From assembly GCA_002633025.1 (NCBI GenBank), contig NMRB01001552.1, positions 43,055-107,054 of the forward strand: DNA of 64,000 nucleotides. Reading direction: 5' to 3'. Positions 44,258 to 57,000 of the stretch are shown here, in pieces. Within the stretch, counting starts at the first letter, position 1, and every line of letters starts with the position of its first letter. Below the pieces are notes generated by a model that saw only the letters and a program-made list of their open reading frames with translations, was not told the DNA's origin and searched no databases. Position numbers and translations under genes: made by a program. The stretch is from Notospermus geniculatus. Its lineage: Eukaryota > Nemertea > Pilidiophora > Heteronemertea > Lineidae.

Positions 44258-44484
44258 GCAGGTGTAATGTTTTTCAGTGTGGCCATTTTTCTGTGTGACT
44301 CTCATTGTTGGGAAACAACCTCTATTTCTCTGTGTGTCGCTCATTGTCAAGTCTAGCCTTATTTCGTCAATCTATTGTAACGTCACACTGGCACAGAGAA
44401 ACAGTGAGTCTCTTTCCCAGTGTGTTCCGAACAATGGGAATCACACGGAAAAATGGCTACACTGAAAAACGTTACACTGGCAAT
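44258..44484. mobile_element. MITE with GTAATGTTTTTCAGTGTGGCC ends, copy 1
   Basis: GTAATGTTTTTCAGTGTGG and CCATTTTTCTGTGTGACTC at the left are mirrored by CACACGGAAAAATGG and CTACACTGAAAAACGTTAC at the right. Related sequence recurs at about 50125-50265 and 53590-53745. Confidence 0.75.
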
Positions 44485-44737
44485 TCACAGGTGTGACCGC
44501 AAAAACCCCGCGGATTTTATGTAGTGTAAAAACGGGTTAGCACTTAAAGCTAAGGTAAAAACGGCTACTGTTTCTGTTTCCACACATCGGAACTTGAGGG
44601 GATTTCCGTCTCGCCCCTAGCACGCGCTGGGATAAGTGGAGATTTCTGTCTCTGGAAAAGAAATCTCCATTTGTCGCAGTGTGTAGGCCTACGTAAAGAC
44701 TTTAGGCCGCCATTTACCCTACCCAACGTGCAGAGGT

Positions 44738-44837
44738 TACCATCCTCCCACAGCAGGGGTTTTTACCTCGCTCCTCTTCATCCGCTCAGTGGAGTGTATG
44801 AAGAGAAACGAGACCAAAGCCCTGCTGTGGGAGGATG
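44738..44837. mobile_element. Hairpin element with CCATCCTCCCACAGCAGGG ends
   Basis: CCATCCTCCCACAGCAGGG pairs with CCCTGCTGTGGGAGGATGG, and TCGCTCCTCTTCAT pairs with ATGAAGAGAAACGA. One arm is also present at 15395-15437. Confidence 0.85.
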
Positions 44838-47800
44838 GAGGTTACAAGAGTGAGTTCCAAGACGAGTAGGCTACATCTTGGTAATCCTGGTGGAGAACCA
44901 TCGCTTTCCTTAGTTTCTGTAGGGATGCCATACATGTAACGCGAAATTCGATAAAAATACTGAACAATGGTCAGCTTTTGTTGCAAAATAGTCCGTTAGA
45001 AGAAAAATTAACACTCACCTGGACTATAGAAAAAACAAGCTTGTCGTATTCCCATGCCAACCACATCACCGGTCACATACAGGCGTGTTCCCCGACTATG
45101 TGCAAAGCAAAGTCTCTTGCTTTGGGAATGTAGAAATAACCCGTGATAGGTAACCATAGTAACCACCCCACTAAGGCTCCGTGATTTCCATATCGGCTAT
45201 TGATGAGTGGTCAGGTGTCTGTTTCGTAAAATATATTTCTGCGGTCAGGTGTACATGGGTAAGAACGGATTTGAACGCTAATCATTTGTGTCATGATAAG
45301 GAATACACCTGTGATGAACAATGACCTATTGGTGATTACGACTCAATGATATCGGGTAATTCGCATTGACGACGTCACTTTCGATTTATGATTATAATTA
45401 TAATTCGATACAGTCAAAATGAACTCTGGTAGGGAGGCCCAAAAAATGCCGAATTGTTGATTTTGTGGTGAAAGCACCAAATATGGCACAGATGCTGTTT
45501 GGACAAAAAAACCATTTCACTTTAGGACGGGAACCCCGACGAAATCGGCCCCTGATGGCCGCCATCTTGGATTCCAATAAGGCCGCAATTTTGGAACTTT
45601 TTTCCACATATCAATTCTAAGAAAGACAGAAAGATAATTCCAAGACCTACATGTATACCACATTTTCGGGAACGCCGAATCGAATGGTGCCATCGGAAAC
45701 GACGTCACATTTCCGACTTATCGGAATTCAAGATGGCCGCCATACTGAACGTTTCGCCGGGTCTGCTACTAATCCTAAAGAGGGCATATGCAAAGTTTTC
45801 TAAACGCACAAAAGAAAATGTTTCATGACTGACTGGCAAATATCGCTTAATTAAATAAGTTAACACTTATGAAACGTACATATATGAGGTCGGATGACGT
45901 ATGGGGCCTCCTCGACGAAACGTCTACGTAAGAAACGTTCACACATACACATGCGGCACATAAACTGAACTTAAGACTATTTTTCATCGAGAGAAGACCC
46001 CCGCATCAGGATCCGGGGAACCTAGGTTGGAGCAGATGTCGTTTCGCCCGCTTTATTGGCATTCCCATTCTGGAATGAAGTAGAGAAGTGGTCTCGCCTC
46101 AGACCGAAAGACCGTCAACACAGATCGGCAAATTAAGCCATTTCCAATCGGAAGCCCAATATTTGTAATGCCATATAGAATTCCCCATTCGATAACGCGT
46201 GATCATGTCCAATATGCCGTCATGGGACTGTTGCTGAGGTTTACTTCACATACGTCGTCTGCACTGAGTGCTAGCGCTACCACACGCCGCGTCAATGCTT
46301 ACGTTTTCGTCAAAACACCTTCAGCCATGCCAGCTGCAGCATCGCTGTATGCCCCCTAGGGGCAAGTTGTGCGCGGAGGGGGCGAGTTGTACTAGAAGCG
46401 TAGATTTTGTAATGGGCATTTTTTGTAGTTGGTCTTACTGCCGCTAGGTGACTCCCTGTACGTCGGCAGTCAAATAACGCATTTGAGATCCAATACCATG
46501 CTCCTTTAAGCCTAACTGGATTCACCCTTCCGAGGTCTACTCAGGCATTACTGTCAATTTTAAGACATCGATCCCGCATCCATGCTGGGTGAACATGTCA
46601 TCAGTAGCTATGGATTCCAGTCATCCTTACATGACGAGCAGGGCAGCTAAGTAATGAAGTAGTGTCGAGGCTAATAATTAACCCTTTCCTCGCCACCTTG
46701 CCTAGCTGGTGTCCTATGCCGATCTCGGGGAATGACACTTGTAATGGAGGTAATCCGTGTCTTACATCCAGCACTCATCATTGGTAATAAATATCTCTAT
46801 TTAATTGCAATGTCGAGTAATCAATGCGAAGGGGGTCAAGATACTTTCGCCGCATCACAAGACATTCATACATGTACCTCGGCCCTACTGGTTTTGTTGT
46901 GGTACGTGTTCTGTTACAAAAAACAGTGCGTTATCATCATCCTGGAATGAGGTTGTGATGAGGCATCTCTATTGATTGGCAAACAATTTCTTATGGTTGA
47001 CTGATGACGTGTTACATCGCATTTGCGTGAAATGAAATCAATATGGCATCTTATACTAGTACATGGAAGAGTCACGAGGATATTATAAATAGCATAACAC
47101 CACAGATACGCAACAACTCAAATTCTTGATAATCCATTAGAACATGATGGTCCGTGGGAATCCGATATGAAGTGCATTGGGGTGGGAGCTGTGTGACGCC
47201 AGTAGGGTAGGACTCGAGAATGAAACCAGAATGGTGTATTTTTGACGAAGACCCACGATTCCTTGGGGTCCAGTTTATACCAATGAGGAACCCTGCATGA
47301 CGCAAGGCGGCGCTACCATCGATCCGCGTCATGACGTCACTTCTGTCCCAAAGTCCACATCGCATCGTGGCAAAATGTGCGTGCACATTTTTCTACAGGA
47401 TTTTGTTCCGAAACATTGCCTATGTAATGGGGGACCCCGTGGTGGAATTTTCATCGGTAAAATCTGACAAGACATCGACAACTTCGCATTCCATGCACGA
47501 TGGTTAAGTTTTGACAAAATACACCCAGAGTAATTGGTTGTTTTAGGCCATTAAGAATTTTCTGAAAAAAATTGGAAAATGGACAGACGGAATAATCGAA
47601 AAAGGATTCCCTATGGAACAGAAGAAAACAACTCAGCATGCATTGAAACCAATCTATCGATCTTTATTTACTTGGCTACATGCAAGTTTCTGATCATGGT
47701 GATATCTGTTACGAGCACTTCACGAAGAATGGGTGAAAATCCTCCTTATATCTCAGACCCCTTTACACGTCTCGCAACAATGCGTTGCCGCCGAGCCGTG

Positions 47801-48034
47801 TTGAGTACAAGCCTGTTGTCTAAAAGACGGGTCCCTTTTCAAATCACTACAGGTAAAGGACCGCGAACCTAGGGAGAAGTTGTAACCGCTGTTATCGCCA
47901 AACAGGCAACCTGGAAGAAAGTGGTTAACTTGTCACCAACTTTGGAGTGCAATTTCTGCTCTGAATTTAAAATATTTTCACAACAACCATTGCAAAAGTT
48001 TTCTAGGTCTAAGTGGATTAGGCCTATCCCTGAA
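44838..48034. other. Spacer 3' of the metalloprotease; no gene recognised
   Basis: No exon was recognised on either strand. GATGGCCGCCATCTTGG-type palindromic strings occur near 45557 and 45733, resembling those near 58300 and 58460. Confidence 0.4.
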
Positions 48035-51000
48035 CTAGCCATGACGACGCGGATAGTGTATGTATACCGGTATCAAACGAGTATCCAACCGACGCGGAGA
48101 GGGCGCCTTTTTGTCAGGTACACCGACCAGCGACGTCGGAAGATTTAGTCCTGATACACCATTATTTTTTTCCAAAGCAGACTTAGTTGCCATTCTCAGA
48201 TCTTGCGTGCGGTTGCCTTGCTTTCCATTAATGTGAGAAAAAGGCTTCTGCGCCGGCGAAAGGTGAGTTGCACTAATCATACCTGGATTGCTGCTGTCCA
48301 CAAACCTCCTGCAAGAACCGCAGCAGCTCTGGGCTACCTGTCCACCGTTAAGGTAACAGTTGCCCTTCGTGGAGGCAGTAATGAAAGCGTTACACTTCTT
48401 GCCAGGGTTACCCCAGAGCATGTACGGGTTATCTTCACATCCAGATATCGCTACGCCAGCGCACTTACTGCAGCTGCAGAACTGGAAGAAAGGGGCGGTA
48501 ATTAAATTTGAGGAGTTGTCTGTTTTACATGCACCATTTGCCACTGATTTTTGCCATGTGTCACTCTAAACTGACCGCAACTTCCACAGAGGTTCACCCT
48601 ACTCCTCACCCCGCTGCTTCTAAACAACCTTTTTTCGCATTCGCGTATTGTGGTGGCGCTGTGTTTCATCAGGCAAAAAATCTTACCCAGTTGGCAGATG
48701 TGACCTGATATCAGACAGGTATTCTTACCCCTAGTTAAAATGTGACCTGATATCAGACAGGCATTCTTACCCCTAGTTAAAATGTGACCTGATATCAGAC
48801 AGGTATTCTTACCAGATGTTACTGTGACCTGATATCAGACAGGCATTCTTACCAGTTGTTAAATGTGACCTGATCATCAAACTGGCATTATTACAGTTGT
48901 TAAATGTGACCTGATATCAGACAGACATTATTCACTTACTTGTTGTTAAAAGCGACCAGATATCAGACATGCATTCTTACCGGCTGTCAAATGTGGCCTG
49001 ATATCAGGCAGACATTCTAAGTAGTTATTAATGTGACCTGATATCAGACAGGTGTTCTTAACAGTAGTTAAAAGCGACCTGACATCAGACAGGCAAAAAA
49101 GGTCTACCCAGTTGTTGAATATGACCTGAAAATTTTCTTACCCAGTTGTTCCAAGCAGTCTGACAGGCACTTCTGGAGAGGGAGGAGCAGAATGCCTCAT
49201 GGTCGCCGTACTCACAGCCTAAAAGGTGAAAACAGCAATCGTGGAGAATAGGAGCAGTCAGCCGCGCATATTGCTAACAGATGGCAGCAAAGTCTTAGCG
49301 GACCAAATGTACAGGAAATCTATTATGATCGCTGCTCGATCGATAATGACTGGGTCCGCTGGATGCATTGAATTGGGCCCTAGTGACACCTAGTGGTCAA
49401 CTCGCTGACAGCTCCTATTGCATGAGCAGGCGATTGACACCGCCATTTGCTGAGGCCACAGCGATCATGTACAGTGATTCATCACTAAGATGGGTGGAGA
49501 GGTACGAATCAAGCCTATAGTAATGCTTTTTCTCTGCCACTTTTTCTGCCGAACCGTACTCGGTCCGGACTCCGCTCGGATGATTTTTGGCTGTGTAAAC
49601 GCGGCTTATGATAGGTCAGTTTGATATCACCCACTGGCGCAGTTCGGTCATATGCACGGTGTTATTTCCTGAGATTAGCGGGATTTCAATGAAGCGATAA
49701 GGAACCTTGAAGACATTGGATCGATTAGAAAACTTACCGGGCTTGTTTTGCTTGATTTTCTTGCAGCTGCCGCAGCATGCCTGACGGATATCAAGCTGGT
49801 AGCATTTGTGTGGTTCACGCTGGATCAAGGTGGAACACTGTTGGCCCTTATAGCCAGTCGCACGGTCGCCAAAAGGACAGGACTCTGTTGAAAACACGTC
49901 AAACTATGGCCGTACAATGAATATAACAATGCATTCCGATCGAATCCGATTGTGGTTCAAAAATCTTGCGTGTAAACGCTACCCAGTGCGGTCCAATGTG
50001 GATTTTTGACCACACTGGACCAAATACGACTCGTCTAAACGCAAATGACACCCGATGCGGTCGATCGGATCCAATCTGATCGAATCTGAATGTGTTTTTT
50101 TGGCTTGTCGTCTAAACGGCCATATTACAATAGACTGAGGGAGAGCGGCGACTTGACAACGAGCGAGACACAGAGAAACAGTGAGTCTGTTTCCCAGTGT
50201 GTTCCAAACAATCGGAGTCACACAGAAAAATGGCCGCACTCAAAAACATTACACGTGACGTTGCGATGAAGGGTGTAGTGTAGGTACCCCCCCCCCCTCA
50301 ACAGGGTACAAATTAGCGCCACCTGACTGCTAGGCTTTAGCCTACAGGTAGGCCTGGCGTATCATGCTCCAACCGAGGCTGCCGACCGGACCCGGAATTC
50401 GAACCTCAATCATTGCTGTATTTGTCTGTTTTTCTCTGCGTACAGTGTCCTCATTCTAGTACTTACCATCCATAGATGGAGCCCGCGAATCATACACGCA
50501 ACTTCCTTCCTGACACCACTGGAACATAAATTTTGAGTGGATGTGTGTGTTTAGTGTATACTAGCATATTGACCCGTGGCGAGCATTTTTTGTGGGAGGG
50601 TGTTTGTCCTTGAAAGTTGAATATCCTGTGGTAGAGGGTCTTGTTGCTTTATTGATGAGTGTGTTTGGAGAGGGGTAGTTTCATGGCTAGGAATCCATTT
50701 GTTGATCGTTTACTGCCAATGAGGAGCAGTTTTGACTTTCTGGGCAGCAACATCACGTCTGGTTTATTACACCTATTGTAGATGGCAGCACAGGTTACCA
50801 CACTGCCGATTTTGTCTTTTTTCATGAAAATCAGCACTTCTTTTAAAACCAAAATACCGTAAGGGCACTCTCCTCCTATTGTACTGTACACACAGGCCGC
50901 TCTTCGTAGGATTCAAGCCCTAACTAAGGAGGAGATCGGGCACAAAGTCCGGTCCACCCGAACTGTGTACAGTCAGCAAGGTATAGCAGTTAACAGGTCA

Positions 51001-54000
51001 ACTCACGTTGGTTGGTGGTTACCATGAAGTATTAAACGGTGACATTTCATGATTCCCAGAACATACTAGGGTACACAAATTGATCTGGAAGCTTCTGAGG
51101 ACCTATGTAATCTAATGGAAGGTGATGTGATGCTGAGTTCGCTTCCAGCCGAGTTCTCCCGCATCTGTCCGCAACGGCTTTCGAGCGAAGAGTTGAATGG
51201 TTTACCAACCTTCTTATTTCCACAAGACGTGCCCCTGGCGGCAAGTCTTCCCGTCGAACAAGATGTAGCCTGTGCGTTGCTAACGCAGCTCAAACCGCGA
51301 CAGATGTCCGCCAATTCTTGCTTCTAAAAAGAGGAGCCCCAAAATGAAAATAAATGGCAGGGTCAGGTGAGTCTGTGAAACTGCAGACGGTCAGCGAATT
51401 CTATCAAGCAAGGATACAGAGAAACGTTTTTGACGCACACGGACGCGGAAGATTAGGAGCGCTGACGGAACTTCGCGAATGAAGCGATCACAATGAAGGG
51501 AGGTTAAATACATTTCCTAAGTTAATTCAAGTCAGTTAGTTAGTTACTAATTGTATTATTGCTGTTATGTTAATGCTCCAGTCTTTCTTCAATTTGTAAT
51601 ATTTCTCATTTTACCTGATGAGGGCTAGCAGGATGCTGCCGAAAACGTTTGTACCGTGTATATAGTGTAATATATAGATATGAATATCACATTTTGGATT
51701 TGCTCGTTTCTTTGGTTCTATAAATGTACCTCGCTACCAAAACTCTAATTCAAGTCAGGCTCCCAATTCTTCTCTATGGAAAATTGAGCCCCAATCAAAA
51801 TGGAATTCATGCTGCAATTATTGCAAGGCGCCTATCGGCAGTTAGTTATAACTTATAACCCACACTTTTCCATTGACTAAACCGCCGATAGGCACCGAAA
51901 GCACTATCGGACTTTCTGTGCCGTCGGCCCAGATCGCCACCGAGCAAAATCGGTCGTTGACGCAAGGTGTGCTGAACAGCGATGCGTGGAATCTTCTCGC
52001 CAGCGATGTAATGCCCAATATCAAACAATACCAAAACCGATATCGCCTATAGTCTGCGGTTGCTGGCGAGAAGTTCGGTGGCGATGAGACCGCTTGCGAT
52101 ATCGCCTGGTGTGCTGCTGGCTTTAGTAATCAATTTAAGCCAACGGGGTCTACTTTACTTACAAAAGGGCAGGGGAATGACGTTTCTCCCTGTTCCTTTT
52201 TGCACTGTCCCACCGCATCTAACAGTTGGCCAGGCATTTCTTCACTCGGTCTTTCCCAGTTTGGCAAACTGGTCGCCCTGCTCGTCAAACAGTTGCTGAA
52301 GAAGGTGAAGTTAGATCTTGACCGTTTCCGCAGATCTACATATAGATTATGTACTATGATGTACATTTAGGCCTACTCATCATCGAGATTGTTATGAATT
52401 GTTCATCAGATATTGGTTTGAATAAAAGACTTTTACTCAGCAAGAAGCTAGGAAATCTGTCTAAAATCTTGAAGAGAATTTGTCAAGCTTTGCCGGAGAT
52501 CCCGAGGGAATCATTGTGTTATTTAGTTTGGGGTACGGACTGACAGGGATGGTGGCCACTGACAACCATCGCTGGCTAGACTTAATGATGATGATTTTGG
52601 TGGATATCACCACGAAAGTTTACTTACTTGGATCCCAAGGAAAGAATGTACGTTCTGATTTGATTGATGGAACAGCTTGAAAACAAGTAAGGGTTTCGAT
52701 AGTTGTTTGGGCCCACGGAGTTCGATGTAGAGGGAGCCATGATATACTTATCCTCCGCCGGGCAGCTGCTTGCCGTTTTCGAACCGTCGTGGTCTGCAGC
52801 CCCAAGACTGAAAGGAAAGATATGAAGGGATGCAGCAAAAATTCATAATAATAGCGCTTATATATTCAGACCACATTCAAATACGAACATATACCGTATA
52901 ATAATTTGTAAGCGCATGCTCAACTTAAAGCTCGAAACTGTGCCAGATTTTTGTGTTTTACCGAAGAATGATGAAACACCCGAAATGTAATGATGCTTAC
53001 AAGCGGTGAGATCAGGAACCTATCTACATGTATCACTGCACAGGACTGTGAGTTAATATACACGTAAGTCTGACGTCATCAGTATACAGTTTTCGCAAAG
53101 CCCACGAAATGCCAACGCGAACGTCTATATGCTTTTGTTCGGCGCTCTCTTCGTGGCATCGAACAATGGGTTTGGCGTTCGCGTGGCGTTTCGGGGGCTT
53201 CGCGAAAACTCCCTATTATTACTATTCCTGCATGGGCCTTCATTTCGGATAAAAAATTCTCTCGCGGCAGTGTTCAGTTTTCCAAAGACTGTCATGGCCC
53301 AGCACAAAGAAAAGATTTCGCCTGACTCCACCAGACGATTCTCATTGAAATATAAAGAACTTCATAAAGAACATCAGGACATCTCCCATGAAAAAAGAAC
53401 CTAGGCATTTGGCAGCACCTACCTGTGCCCGAGTTCATGAGCTGCTACGCCCTCCGAAGTGAACTTCGCCATGTCCTCAACCACAGAATATGCACTCGGT
53501 CTGCATACGGCTTTGACGGTAGCTATGCCTATAAAGTAATTTCATGTTTATTAATATCTAATGAAGGTGTGACATCTGCCAGTTTTCCCACATGTCGATG
53601 TTCCCCTTATTATTGTTTTGGAAACGCGGGCAGATAGATCGACACGTTTCTCTTTGTGTCCCCTGTAGTCAAGTCGCAGCTATTTCGTCAGACATAAGTA
53701 AGGAAACACTCACAGATGGGGAACATTCAAAAACGTTACACCAGGCGTCCGTACCCAAGAGCGTTATCGCCGGTTGTTTTGGACCTTGGGAAATTCATCT
53801 TGACAGTCTGAATTGTTTGATGTCCACAAATTTCCAATTTTTTTTTATTTATGTTGTGTAGATCTACAAGAAAGGTACCTGCTCAATCCGGTTTTCAAAC
53901 GACCCGATCTCGACCAATACCTACCTGCTGTATCGGGTTTCGCCTGGCCCCCTTTGACCGAGTATAAATTCTTCCTGAAAAATAATACATCATTGCATTG

Positions 54001-57000
54001 AATAAGCTTCGGTCAAATATCGTGTCACCGTACGTCCTTCGTGCGCTGGGAGGCCCTGGTACCATCACAGGCGCGGAGGGGGGCACTCTTTTTTACAACA
54101 TTAAATATTTGAAATTGACTGTCAATTTTGAAGCTGACGTTCCTTGCTTCCTCGACCCGCTCCTGCATCAATTGGAACTGCAGACTACCATACCCTAAAT
54201 TTGTACTTGCTGCTGCATAGTGACTGCGCAGGGCCGTATTTAGCTATTAGGTCCGGGGGGGGGGGTAGAAGATTTTTTGCCGTTTTTTGCCCAAAATCCG
54301 CATGAAAATCACGTTTTTTATTGGCTCTGGGGGCAACTGCCCCTGCCACCTCTAAATACTGCCCTGCTGAATGTTTGGACATGTGTACGTTACCTGGTGA
54401 ATGCCATGACGTGGTCACTCTTCCGAAGGAATCCGCGACTTTTGTCCCAATCCTTCAAGGCATTTAGAGTAAAATCAGCGTTGATCCAGTTCGGATCAGA
54501 GATCCCCGGGTTTCTGACGCTGCTATACTCTGTGAAGGACTGGCTACGTGACTGAAAGTGATTGAAAGATGTTTGGTTACGGTATTTGGCGAATATAAGG
54601 CCGACAGGTGAAATATCTCGATGCTTTAAGTTGATGTATTTCAACCCACCTCGATAACGTGCAGACCGGTTGCCCTGACATAGATTGCAAACTCGGACAT
54701 CTTTATATTTGAGTAACGGATATCCACCTGAAAAGAAAAAGATTAAAGAGATTGTCTCGCCTTAAGAACTAAAGTTTAAAATTTAATCTTATGGTGAAGA
54801 CAGGATACGTATCTTTTTCCTTGACCAAACTTGAAAGTTGGTTCCAGTGTTTTCGGCCAAAGGCCCTGTCGTTATAACCTCGACTTGACATAACGTTTTT
54901 CTTACTCACCCCATTGATGACATGTGCAAAATACCGTCTCATGTTTCGCAGTGCTGTAGTTTGGTCACCTCTTGCTTCAGTGTTGTAGCTAAAGAGCAAG
55001 AGTTAGTATTTACCAGTACTTAGATTTTATAAAGATGGTGAAAAAATTATCTTCGTGGCTAACGCTGTCAATAACCTCTCGAGTATGAACTAACCCGTAC
55101 CGACATGTACGTACATGTAGTTACAGAATATGATGAAGAAATTTCAGAAAAGCTTCCTGCCAAATCTCTTTCTAGAATTATTAAAGCATTATTAAAAATT
55201 AAGGTGATACATGTACTTACTGATTAAAAACGGTGTAGTCTAGGACGATGTAGATTTCAACTCCAAGGTTCTGGGAACTCCTCTTTTCCAAGGACACTGA
55301 AGGAAAGATTAAGGACTATGACTTTGTGTAGGCCTACCATAGGTAAAAAGATGAGTGTATAAAACGGAGGTAGGCTACTTCCCTGTGAATGGGTCCAGGA
55401 TTCATAAAGTAGACGTATTTTGAAAGGAACTCATGGTTAGACAACTGTGTACACATTGAAAGGTACGTACTACATTGTGAACGTAAGCAAGCCAGAAAGT
55501 ATGGGAATCACTTCTCTCATTGAGATAAATTTAATGTTGTGTTACGGTAGGAAAATATCGGTTACACTTGAGATGGAATCGTCTAAGCCAAAAAGTTTTG
55601 TTTTTGAAAACAATATTGACAATGATTGTGCTCATTTGGTAACAAATTTGTTGACATTGTGTTCGTAGACGTACCTCCACCACCTGGGAATCGGGATTCA
55701 GTTGGAAGATCAAAGCGTTTCAGTAGTTTGTGCTTGTTATTCTCCCCGTTCAGGTCACGTCTGTGGTCGGCCTCCAGAACTGAAAAAGTAGAGTCCACAC
55801 ATGTTTTGTAAAGCCCGGCAACATACATGTACGACCGAATGGAATGCGGACTTTACACAAGGCCTACCACGAAGAGGAAGAATTCAGCGATTTACACCTA
55901 CCGTCGAATCGTTTCTCCGCGGTCTCTGGTGCTTCAATAATGAAAGCCTGGTTGTCGTGGACGAAGGAGCCACTCTGTAAATCGAATATGTCGTCATCGG
56001 GTAAGAAAACTCGACGTCATGAGGTAACAAGGTTTGATTGGTCAATCAATATGAATCTACACATTGATTGGCTGGTGCAAAGTTCACGGACATTGTCATG
56101 TTGTCTTGAGCTCTACGATTACTGTATGCCCTGATGTCCGCTGTACCCGGAAAAAATATCGCATACATTTCTGAATACGCTCGATAAAGGCCTACAAATG
56201 GCAAGAAAATGACATCAACTGAAGAATAAATCGGTCCGAAGAGGGATGAAATTTAAGTGGTATTCGATGCTCTCCTGCTTATAGAACCAGTCTTACCAGT
56301 GATCTGCTGAAAATTCCTGGTGCTTGCTCCACGGACGTAACCAACAAGGATCCCTTATTGCCATCGACATTATAGAAGGCGTCTTCATCATCCTATTAAG
56401 TACGAAATTTTTGACATCAGTGTTTTTTTCACTCTTTTTATCATTAGTTGTTTATGTGAAGATGCACCATAACTCTCTTGGTCTTACATGATATGCTGAA
56501 AGACGCACTGGCAGCAGGGACATTTGTGGTACCAACCATCTCTTACATGTAACACATTACGTCATGGAAATGAAGTCATATTTCGTATTTCGTAACTTCG
56601 TGTTTCGTCATATTTGCGAAACCTCACTATTACCCTCATTGGCATAATCGCCATTTAATGCCAAATCATGAGTTCTACAAATACTTTTACTTTTAGAAAC
56701 TCACCTCTCCCAGATCGACGTCCTTGATCCCAGTATCCGTTTCAACGGAAATCGGTATTTTATCGCCTCTGCGCAGGCGTAGCCGCATATCGTCGCCGTC
56801 TTCGCGGCGGACCAGAACTTCGAGTTGATCTGGATGACGCTGTGTCGTCTCACCGCTTTCGTCAATGACATCGACAGCACGTTTGGTGTCCAGGACTTGT
56901 TGTCTATCATTGGATATACTGAATGCTGCGACAAATTTAAATCACAGCATGTAAATGAAATGGTCCATGGACCATGTGCCCACTCGTTGACATAGTGTAA

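Noticed and set aside
48682-49148. CRISPR-like regular array
   Set aside because: Units are contiguous 42-bp repeats without unique spacers, in an animal intron; it is a minisatellite.
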